A DNA stretch of 64,000 nucleotides from Oxytricha trifallax (lineage: Eukaryota > Ciliophora > Spirotrichea > Sporadotrichida > Oxytrichidae): contig ARYC01017293.1 of the NCBI GenBank assembly GCA_000711775.1, forward strand, positions 25,699 to 89,698. The letters run 5' to 3'. Position numbers and translations under genes: made by a program. Below the pieces are notes generated by a model. The model was not told the origin of the DNA. It ran no database searches and saw nothing but the letters and a program-made list of their open reading frames with translations. Shown piece by piece: positions 55,901 to 64,000 of the stretch; the stretch's first letter is position 1, and the number at the start of each line of letters is the position of its first letter.

Positions 55901-58890
55901 GAACTTGAAGCGCCTCCTCTTTAATGAGATGAAGCAAGTTTTAAAGGAAATGTCAAGTTGGCTTACTAAAATTGCTGCTCTTTCCCCAATATTGAAATAC
56001 ATTAGTTATTTTATTTATATTAAATATACAAAGAGTAATTAAATGGATCTTATTAATTATTAAGATAATAGCATTATAAGCAAAAACTCTAGCTTTGATT
56101 GGTTTGTTATAAACTAAAAAAAATGGAATGAGAATCATATTTTCCATAGGCTTAGTCATAGAACATTCATTAAATTAAAACATTAATGAATTATTAACTA
56201 ATGTTTATATTTTTAAGAATTTATTTCATCAAGAATTGCAATTTTTTAGATTTGCTTGAATCAGAAATGCACCCGTGCATGCACTAGCGTTTTATGGGAC
56301 TCCATTTATATTTTCAATCGTTATTCTATACCCCCCAGTACTATATTATCTCCACCCATAAATTTTAATATTTTATTCTATAAGTTTAGTTTTCTTAATT
56401 TTAAAAAAAATAAATAAGTAAATGTGGATCTACTCCAAGAAACAATCTCTTTCTACCATTGACACTTGTAGAAAATTTACCACATGCATCTCGCACAAAA
56501 GAAGCTTGTAAGATTTCAAACTTGCTGAAAGCACCATAACCATGAAAAGTAGCAATTATGTATGCCACTTAATAAGTGACTCCAGAGTGAATATCAGAAG
56601 CAACATTTTAAGAGTTTAGGGTATAAGTTCCAGTGACACCCTTTACTTCTGGAAAGTTTCCAACTAAAATTCTGATGGGAATTAAAAACCTAAGCTTATT
56701 CTTGATTCTTGTACCACATCCATCGCATGTTTTTTTTTACGCTACATAAGTTCCATGAAACCTGTCACTACTACTGAGTTTAAGGCTGTTACAGTGTAGT
56801 CTGGTCATTAATGTTTCCTCCCTTGACTTTACCACTAGAGTCTTAGTAAAGATTTGTCTAGAAGAAATTGCTGTAATTCTTAAAGCACTTATCAAGACAA
56901 TCAGTTAAAATATAAGTATTTACCAAAAATGAGGAATTTATCAAGAATTTATGATTAATATTAAAATTTATCTTAATAAAATTTAACTTATATAATTTAA
57001 TTTAAATTAATTAGGGATATGAATCCATCACCACAAATCTGGAGAAGAAAAAGGATCAATTTCAATAGCTTTTTTGCTAAAATTTTGACAAAAATTAAAT
57101 CATTTACTGAGATTAAAGCTGAAAAAAAGGTAAGAAGCGCTAGAGAATTTTTCCCTTCCATTAAAGTTTCTCGATCTGTACTTGTATATGTAAGTTTTAC
57201 CTCTCCTTACATTCGTGTCAATTTAAGTATTTGCGACTACTCTATCAACTGTGTATGTCTCAAAAAATCGCCATTTGCACCATCATCTCTCCAAAGATCA
57301 CTACCTGCTATTTACTACCCGAATCCTATGTAATTGGATTAAGCATGGGGTAAAGTAGCTTTATTTACTCTACTGAGGAATGAGCAAAGATTTGAATTAT
57401 GAGTTAGAGAGGTATAATGGTACTGCAACTATGAAATAACTAGCCAGTTATAAAACTAATTGTGGGATTTATTTTTACTAAAATATTTAATTGTAATTGA
57501 AGAGATGTCTGACTCTGCATAACTAATATCATTATATGCTATCATTTTGAATAAATATGGATCACTTTGCAATGAGAGTAAATACAAATTTCAGCTGTTT
57601 AAGTAAGGCTTTCCTATAATAAAAGATCATTAACTATTGATATAGGAAGTAAACCACCCCCAACATTTAAATAAAAATAAAGGGGCAATCTAATTTTTTA
57701 TAATATAACAAAGGTCTGATTTCTGTTAAGCACATTGGTAGAAATAGGGCAATCTCCATCATAATCTGTAGGGTTCCAACTAACTAACTAACAAACTGTC
57801 AATTGTAAATGATTTATAGAAGGGACCTGAAATACAAGAAGGGGCAACGCATACTAGAGTTAGCTTTTCTTTAGACAAGAAGCCTTTTTCATTCATTTTT
57901 AATAAGATAGATAAATATGGATACATAGAAATGCTTTGTGAAATTGAAGTTAGTAACAGAAACATAAAATGAGTACTGTTTACTGGTCAATAATCCTGCA
58001 AAATTTAATGCTCTTGTGTCTGCTTTTAAAGAACTGTAATAAATAATTTAAACTAGCCGATTTCCTTGTCACTCATCCACAGCCCATCCATCAATGCCAA
58101 TATCACAAGTTGTTAACTAATCCCAGTACGCATAAATGTAGGGTAGAATAGACTTTTCTCTTTTAATGTCTGGTTAATCTAGTGCTACAGGTAGCGCTAC
58201 TCTTATGTCATTACTTGGCTGACTCTCGCCAATTTCATTTACAGCAGTTATTCTGAATTTATATTTATATCCTATTGTATAATGAGTAAACTCAGTATTG
58301 TCAAGTTTTTTTTGTTAGATCTATGGTCTGTTCTAAATAAAAATAATTATTCTATGTAAGAGCCCCATTTTTCAGTGCAAATTTTATAGTAAGATATCAA
58401 AACCCCTCCATTATTTTCTACATCTTGCCAACAATTAGTAATTGTTGAGGGTGTTGAGCCAAAATACTTGAGAGATGCAGGTCTTTCAGGAACATTAGCA
58501 GCCTTAATTCTGATACTGTAAGGACTTTAATTGCCTACTCCGACTCTGTTCATCTTACTTACTCTAAACTGTTTAACATTACCTGGAGTAAGACCTGTTG
58601 TTTGAGTAAAGTTAGTGACTGTTGAAATAATAATTCGTCATAAATAAGAGGTTCACCTTCAGTTGTTACATTAATTTTATGTTGTTTGTATCCTCTTCAT
58701 TGTTATTCAAAATCAAATTTAAAGTGATTGAATTCTTAGAAGATTTTAGTTTAGTAATCGTAGATAATATTAAAGGAGTTGAAGCTAAAATAAAAGTATT
58801 TCTGAAAAGCTCTAAAGCTCTTGTTTGAATCAGCTCTAATCTTATATTGTACTTCTTTATTATTACGACTATACGAGAAAAGCGCATTTA
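49980..58890 (-). CDS. Large fibronectin-III repeat protein gene, many MDSs
   Basis: A series of minus-strand segments encodes fibronectin type III-like modules: VQYKIRADSN (58850), TTGLTPGNVKQFRVSKMNRV and CWQDVENNGGVLISYYKI (58600-58370), YKFRITAVNEIGESQPSNDI (58270), LTLVCVAPSCISGPF and VSWNPTDYDGDCPISTNV (57860-57740), YLFKMIAYNDISYAESDISS (57560), SGVTYQVAYIIATFHGYGAF (56590), TPADGGTAIKQYQLFWNSGL (55640), YPTDNNDPVTSYDILIKQTN (54510), KSKFRVRAHKIHGW (51000), ISWDDPYENSGTINCYRI (50840) and VKISWAAPYYNSNNITQ (51660). The C-terminal part (50680-49980) is helical. Cys-Gly-Asp-Gly and CDGCGT pieces near 57010 and 56730 suggest Cys-rich ectodomain parts. Probably a surface or matrix protein. 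It is interrupted by a TBE derivative and by a palindrome. Confidence 0.62.
52601..52673. repeat. TBE-derivative left terminal repeat
   Basis: 73 bases starting C4A4-type telomere sequence, matched by the inverse at 53748-53820 with about three differences. Confidence 0.85.
53187..53510 (+). promoter_or_regulatory. Retained TBE control region in the derivative
   Basis: 53187-53285 matches the inverse of 16013-16105 of TBE-2 (shared TCTTATAGGAGGTCAACC). 53337-53510 holds GGTACC, GGTACT and GTACC motifs in AATTGGTACC-type context, as at 15820-15990. Confidence 0.6.
53748..53820. repeat. TBE-derivative right terminal repeat
   Basis: Ends GGAGTTTTGGGGTTTTG then ATT. Inverse of 52601-52673. Confidence 0.85.
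54651..55400. repeat. 750-bp near-perfect palindrome with coding-like arms
   Basis: Left arm 54651-54989 and right arm about 55063-55400 are almost identical inverted copies of about 339 bases around a 73-base spacer. The arms include a GC-richer coding-like part (QLRYLRRQKDEEQNANVVKG on the plus strand of the right arm, then an acidic DDDENEEIKTDIDALNHAF). It lies between two fibronectin-III blocks. The near identity implies a recent inverted duplication or ongoing conversion. Confidence 0.75.
55401..56400 (-). other. AT-rich DNA with one fibronectin-III segment
   Basis: Apart from the coding block at about 55480-55660 (-) and a weak frame at 56270-56360, this is AT-rich. The open frame 55953-56159 (-) is Ile/Asn/Lys-rich and unsupported. 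Confidence 0.35.
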
Positions 58891-59130
58891 CAAAAACGAA
58901 AAATAAAGGCAAAACTAGTTAAATATAATATTACCTGAATTTAATGTTTGTTTTTGCATTTCTTTATTTATTATCATTTTACGTAGAAACCTTATTTTCC
59001 AAAACACACATTGTAATGATAATAGAGCATTTTATTTATAATACATTTTTATGAATTCATTTATCACATACGAGTCCTAGTTATTTGACTAATATAGTTT
59101 TAATGCGCAAATTCGTAGACGAAAGTCAGG

Positions 59131-59217
59131 GTTTAAGGGACAGCATGTCCCTTTAAATGGGTTGCAAGGGTGGAGCCCTGCCGGGGTACGGGGCAGAGCC
59201 CCGGGTAATTTTTTTTT
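59131..59217 (+). other. GC-rich double hairpin ending in T9
   Basis: TTTAAGGGACA/TGTCCCTTTAAA hairpin with loop GCA, then a strong second stem (GGAGCCCTGCC with GGGGCAGAG; CCGGGG with CCCCGG) and a run of nine T at 59209-59217. The T run resembles an RNA polymerase III terminator. It stands alone in AT-rich DNA. It could be a small RNA gene, a SINE end or a dispersed palindromic repeat; nothing identifies which. Confidence 0.4.
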
Positions 59218-59399
59218 GGAAGTATTCTGCTGATTATTAATGATTCTTTTAATATATGCATGACTTTATAGAAAATAATGTATGTATATTAATAACATTT
59301 GTCTAAATATTATAATAAAATGAAAAACCTAAAAAAGATTTGTTCTAATTTATCAAAAAGATAAAAAAACATTATGAATAATTTATTTAGTAAAAAATA

Positions 59400-59930
59400 T
59401 TATTTTGACTTCACTAAATTGTAGATGAGATTCATGCCACATAGTAACAAAATTTTGAAAAGTTGTAAAAATAAAAAATTAATATGATTCACTCGACATA
59501 AAAACTCCAAAAACATCATAAAAAGTGGGTCATTGAAAAAATATTTTGGCTTCACTGACCACCACCATGAGATTCTTGACTAGTCATCACAATATTTTAA
59601 AAAGTCTTAATAATTTAAAAATAAGTTGTTTAACTCGACTTGTAACCTCCAAAAATATCATAAAAAATGTGTCATTGAAAAAATATTTTTTATTCACTCA
59701 CCATTACAATGAGATTCCTAACCAGTCATCACAAAATTTTTAAAAAATTCCAAAACTTGGAAAATAAGTTGCTTCACTCGCCTAAAAAACTCCAAAAACA
59801 TAATCAAATATGGGTCATTGAAAAACTATTTTGGCTACTCTCATCATTACAATGAGATTGTTTCGCATTAATCACAAAATTTAAAAACATTAAAAAAATC
59901 CATAAACAAGTTGCTTTCCTTAGAAAATAG
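59400..59930 (+). repeat. 142-bp satellite, left block (degenerate)
   Basis: About four diverged units of the satellite seen at 62500-64000. The marker GGTCATTGAAAAA recurs near 59527, 59669 and 59811, about 142 bases apart, each followed by a CACTGACC or similar stretch and GAGATTC. Confidence 0.8.
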
Positions 59931-60540
59931 GGTCAAACACACTAGTCAAAACATAGATTTATAAACAATATATTCATATTCGTGATAACTTCTCATAATA
60001 AATAAGTATTTAAATATAAGTCATATTTTCCAAAATAAAATAGTAAGAAAATTATTACAAGTAAGATTTTTATTTTAATAAAAAAAAAAAAATTTATAAT
60101 ATAAAATCCATTTTTGACTTTGTGATTACTTATTCATTAAATATGCCAAAACCCTCAAAACCCAAAAATTTTGATAAGAAAACCCGATAATTTTGATAAG
60201 AAAACCTGACAAAATTTAATCTCATGTAAAAGTGTGAAATTAAAAATAGTTTGTTAAATTTGTAAATAACAAAATATGATAGTTATTATAATCCTTTAAA
60301 TAAAATATTTAGATAAGAAAACACTTTTAATTAATATTAGAAAATGTAATTAAATAAAATAAGATTAAACTAAATTTAATTGATTAAAGAATCATTATTT
60401 GGTGAATACCTACATATTATATTGCATAAATCATATAAATAATTAAAATATTTATAAATAAAAAATAATTTCTGTGCCTCTGTGGTCAAAGGATTTTAAT
60501 GAAAATAAATTTTATTATCAATATATATTATAGAATTTAT
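59930..60540. other. AT-rich spacer between satellite and minisatellite
   Basis: AT-rich, with an A12 run near 60080. A short direct repeat of TTTTGATAAGAAAACC occurs at about 60168 and 60190. No gene. Confidence 0.4.
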
Positions 60541-60548
60541 AGAGACCA

Positions 60549-61242
60549 TGTGGGTTTTCTTTGGCTTACAGGTGGGTTTTCTTTGGCTTACAGGTGGGTT
60601 TTCTTTGGCTTACAGGTGGGTTTTCTTTGGCTTACAGGTGGGTTTTCTTTGGCTGACAGGTGGGTTTTCTTTGGCTTACAGGTGGGTTTTCTTTGGCTTA
60701 CAGGTGGGGTTTTCTTTGGCTTACAGGTGGGTTTTCTTTGGCTTACAGGTGGGTTTTCTTTGGCTTACAGGTGGGTTTTCTTTGGCTTACAGGTGGGTTT
60801 TCGTTGGCTTACAGGTGGGTTTTCGTTGGCTTACAGGTGGGTTTTCGTTGGCTTACAGGTGGGTTTTCTTTGGCTTACAGGTGGGTTTTCTTTGGCTTAC
60901 AGGTGGGTTTTCTTTGGCTTACAGGTGGGTTTTCTTTGGCTTACAGGTGGGTTTTCTTTGGCTTACAGGTGGGTTTTCTTTGGCTTACAGGTGTTTTCTT
61001 TGGCTTACAGGTGGGTTTTCTTTGGCTTACAGGTGGGTTTTCTTTGGCTTACAGGTGGGTTTTCTTTGGCTTACAGGTGGGTTTTCGTTGGCTTACAGGT
61101 GGGTTTTCGTTGGCTTACAGGTGGGTTTTCGTTGGCTTACAGGTGGGTTTTCTTTGGCTTACAGGTGGGTTTTCTTTGGCTTACAGGTGGGTTTTCTTTG
61201 GCTTACAGGTGGGTTTTCTTTGGCTTACAGGTGGGTTTTGGG
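60549..61242 (+). repeat. 22-bp minisatellite, about 31 copies
   Basis: Tandem GTGGGTTTTCTTTGGCTTAC plus AG. Very homogeneous. Variants: TTTCGTT instead of TTTCTTT in two groups of three units (from 60801 and from 61085), one GGCTGACAG unit, one unit with an extra G, one unit lacking two G. The unit is not a multiple of three, so the long open frames over it are an artefact of repeat composition. Confidence 0.95.
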
Positions 61243-61280
61243 GTTTTGATATATACTTTAAATGGGGTTTTGGGGCACGA
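61231..61280 (+). other. G4T4 telomere-like sequence at the minisatellite edge
   Basis: The last unit runs into GGGTTTTGGGGTTTTGATAT, and 61264-61276 has GGGGTTTTGGGG. The first resembles the outer end of a TBE repeat (GGGGTTTTG then ANT-like ATA) but the inner terminal repeat is missing. Confidence 0.5.
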
Positions 61281-61465
61281 TAAAATGAGATTTTTCCAGC
61301 CAAAATTTTTATTTAATTTTCAAGTGTAATTGTTGACGCTGATCAAAACTAGTATCTATGAGTAGTGGATGGACGAATTTGGTTCGGGTACTAGATCAGC
61401 TTTTACTATGATAATAGTTTTTATGTTTTTATATAAAAATTTATTTTCACAAATACTAATCAAAA

Positions 61466-62090
61466 TTCGACTTTGGCTTACCAAAATTTGACTTTGCCTT
61501 ACCAAAATTTGACTTTGGCTTACCACAATTTGACTTTGGCTTACTTAAATTTGACTTTGGCATACTTAAATTTGACTTTGGCTTACTTAAATTTGACTTT
61601 GGCTGAATTAAATTTGACTTGGGCTTACTTAAATTTTACTTTGGCTTACTTAAATTTGACTTTGGCTTACTTAAATTTGACCTTGGCTTACTTAAATTTG
61701 ACTTTGGCTTCATCATATTTGACTTTGGCTTACTTAAATTTGACTTTGGCTTTCTTAAATTTGACCTTGGCTTACTATAATTTGACTTTGGCTTCATCAA
61801 ATTTGACTTTGGCTTACTATGATTTGACTTTGGCTTACTATAATTTGACTTTGGCTTACTTAAATTTGACTTTGGCTGAATTAAATTTGACTTTGGCTTA
61901 CTATAATATGACTTTGACTTACTTAAATTTGACTTTGGCTTACTATAATTTGACTTTGACTTACTTAAATTTGACTTTGGCTTACTTAAATTTGACTTTG
62001 GCTTACTATAATTTGACTTTGGCTTCATCAAATTTGACTTAGACTTACAAAAATTTGACTTTGCCATCACCATATTTGACTATAATTAAC
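61466..62090 (+). repeat. 21-bp minisatellite, about 29 copies
   Basis: Tandem ACTTAAATTTGACTTTGGCT type units of 21 bases with frequent variants (CTATAATTTG, TCATCAAATTTG). Because the unit is three times seven, both strands give repetitive open frames (LNLTLAY on plus, SKPKSN on minus). These have no start context or flanking gene and are not credible proteins. The array decays to the right up to about 62390. Confidence 0.92.
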
Positions 62091-62499
62091 ATTATTTTAC
62101 ATTGATTTATGATATTTGACTTTAAATAACCTAATTTTCATTTGGCTTCATCATATTTGACTATAAATATTATAATTTTCATTTGGCTTCATCTTATTTG
62201 ATTTCAATTATCACTGCTTTAACATTGGCTTATGATGATTTTACTTTTAACTTACTTAAACTTTACTCTGACATTAAATTCATATTTGCCAATAATTAAC
62301 ATAAAATGACTTTAGTTTCACCATATTTGACTTTGGTTTATGATAATTATACTTTGCCTTACCATAATTTGACTTTGGTTAATACCATTACTCTTTATAT
62401 AATAATATATTTAAAGAAACAAAAAATAATTTGTTTTACTTTACCTAAAAGATAAAAAAAATGATGAATAATTTATTTAATAAAAATAATATTTTTGCT
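62091..62499 (+). repeat. Decaying right flank of the 21-bp minisatellite
   Basis: Scattered CATATTTGACT, ATTTGGCTTCATC and TTTGACTTTGG words continue to about 62390, then AT-rich DNA leads into the satellite. Confidence 0.6.
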
Positions 62500-64000
62500 T
62501 CACAAAATTCTAGATGAGATTCATGACACTTAGTCTTAAAATTTTTGAAAAAATCCTAAAAATTGAAAAATAAGTTGCTACATTAGACTTGGAACATGGA
62601 AAAACATCATTAAAAGTAGGTCATTGAAAAAATATTTTGACTTCACTGACTACTACCATGGGATTCTTGACTAGTCATCATAAAATTTGAAAAAGTTCTA
62701 AAAATTGAAAATTAAGTTGGTTCACTCGACTAGGAACCTCCAAAAACATGATCAAAAGTGGGTCATTGAAAAAATATTTTGGCTATCACTGACTACAAGT
62801 ATAAGATTCCTGACCGGTCATCACAAAATTTGAAAAAATCCTAAAAATTGAAAAATAAGTTGCTACATTAGACTTGGAACATGGAAAAACATCATTAAAA
62901 GTAGGTCATTGAAAAAATATTTTGACTTCACTGACTACTACCATGGGATTCTTGACTAGTCATCATAAAATTTGAAAAAGTTCTAAAAATTGAAAATTAA
63001 GTTGGTTCACTCGACTTGGAACCTCCAAAAAACATTATCAAAAGTGGGTCATTGAAAAAATATTTATGCATCACTGACTACAAGTATAAGATTCCTGACC
63101 GGTAATCACAAAATTTGAAAAAATCCTAAAAATTGAAAAATAAGTTGCTACATTAGACTTGGAACATCGAAAAACATCATTAAAAGTAGGTTATTGAAAA
63201 AATATTTTGACTTCACTGACTACTGCCATGAGATTCCAGACACCTGCCCACAAAATTTGAAAAAGTTCTAAAAATTGATAAATAAGTTGGTTCACTCGAC
63301 TTGGAACCTCCAAAAACATCATCAAAAGTGGGTCATTGAAAAAATATATTGGCTTCACTGACTTCTACAATGAGATTTTTACCATTCATCTCAAAATTTA
63401 AAAAAGTCCTAAAAAATGAAAAATAAATTGCTTCACTCGACTTGAAACCTCCAAAAACATCATCAAAAGTGGGTCATTGAAAAAATATTTTGCCTTCACT
63501 GACTTCTACAAGGAGATTTTTGACCATTCATCTCAAAATTTAAAAAAGTCCTAAAAATTGAAAAATAAGTTGGTTCACTCGACTTGAAATCTCCAAAAAC
63601 ATCATAAAAAGTGGGTCATTGAAAAAATATTTTGACTTCACTGACTACAAGTATAAGATTCCTGACCGGTAATCACAAAATTTGAAAAAATCCTAAAAAT
63701 TGAAAAATAAGTTGCTACATTAGACTTGGAACATCGAAAAACATCATTAAAAGTAGGTTATTGAAAAAATATTTTGACTTCACTGACTACTGCCATGAGA
63801 TTCCAGACACCTGCCCACAAAATTTGAAAAAGTTCTAAAAATTGATAAATAAGTTGGTTCACTCGACTTGGAACCTCCAAAAATATGATCAAAAGTGGGT
63901 CATTGAAAATACTTTTATGCATCACTGACTACAAGTATAAGATTCCTGACCGGTCATCACAAAATTTGAAAAAATCCTAAAAATTGAAAAATAAGTTGCT
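62500..64000 (+). repeat. 142-bp satellite, right block, runs off the window
   Basis: About ten to eleven units. GGTCATTGAAAAA (or variant) recurs near 62618, 62760, 62903, 63046, 63189, 63331, 63472, 63616, 63757 and 63899. Units alternate between two types (ACATTAGACTTGGAACAT and TTCACTCGACTTGGAACCTC), giving about 285-base dimers that are more alike than neighbours. Non-coding. Confidence 0.92.

Noticed and set aside
60499..61329. Open frames of 207-276 codons over the 22-bp array, in three frames
   Set aside because: The repeat lacks stop codons in most phases, so all frames stay open. The unit is not a multiple of three and no gene context exists.
61473..62073. Repetitive proteins of 7-residue units on both strands of the 21-bp array
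   Set aside because: A product of the 21-base period. No start context, no conserved flank, and the array decays gradually like non-coding DNA.
60549..64000. CRISPR-like array
   Set aside because: Repeats are directly tandem without unique spacers, and no cas genes are present; eukaryotic minisatellite and satellite.

Overview
This window reads as germline (micronuclear) DNA of a hypotrich ciliate of the Oxytricha/Stylonychia kind. Four signs support this. (1) Recognisable proteins read through TAA and TAG as glutamine and stop only at TGA. (2) Coding segments are broken by AT-rich, IES-like stretches and by frame jumps, as expected for macronuclear-destined segments (MDSs) separated by eliminated DNA. 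(3) There are TBE transposons (telomere-bearing elements) whose ends are C4A4/G4T4 repeats flanked by 3-bp ANT duplications. (4) Satellites and minisatellites are present. No bacterial genes, rRNA, recognisable tRNA or CRISPR array were seen. Gene limits are approximate: exact MDS/IES borders need the macronuclear sequence, and some frame jumps may be homopolymer errors of long-read assembly.

Layout. 1-403: right end of TBE-1, with the C-terminus of its kinase. 407-4560: plus-strand Gln/Asn/Ser-rich coding segments. 4590-6160: an insertion (element A) with a structured GC-rich segment and a hairpin plus TTA-repeat 3' end. 6204-7328: an EF-hand protein gene (+). 7387-11532: a parallel beta-helix protein gene (-). 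11872-12600: a TEX264-like gene (-). 12653-13006: a small membrane-protein gene inside inverted repeats. 13085-14045: an RRP9-like WD40 gene (-). 14077-18135 and 19966-24109: two complete-length TBEs (TBE-2, TBE-3) with the usual three genes (zinc finger/kinase, small conserved protein, DDE transposase), all to some degree damaged. 24170-25735: element B, sharing its 3' end with element A. 26-46 kb: many MDS clusters, mostly minus strand (coiled coil, jacalin-like, two TPR genes, Gln/Asn-rich and unknown genes), with two gene-like cassettes bracketed by 250-380 bp inverted repeats. 49980-58890: one large fibronectin-III gene (-), interrupted by a 1.2-kb TBE derivative and by a 750-bp near-perfect palindrome. 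59.1-64 kb: a hairpin/T9 element, a 142-bp satellite, and two adjacent minisatellites (22-bp and 21-bp units) sharing a 10-base core.

How the parts work together. In TBE-2 and TBE-3 the kinase gene and the small-protein gene diverge from a control region full of palindromic motifs, and the small-protein gene converges on the transposase gene. In Oxytricha, TBE transposases are known to take part in germline DNA elimination, so these elements and the host MDSs are functionally linked. Highlights: the non-autonomous TBE derivative that keeps only terminal repeats and control region; a conserved 26-nt intron in the TBE small-protein gene; the shared 3' RNA-like structure of elements A and B; and the repeated pattern of gene segments bracketed by inverted repeats.
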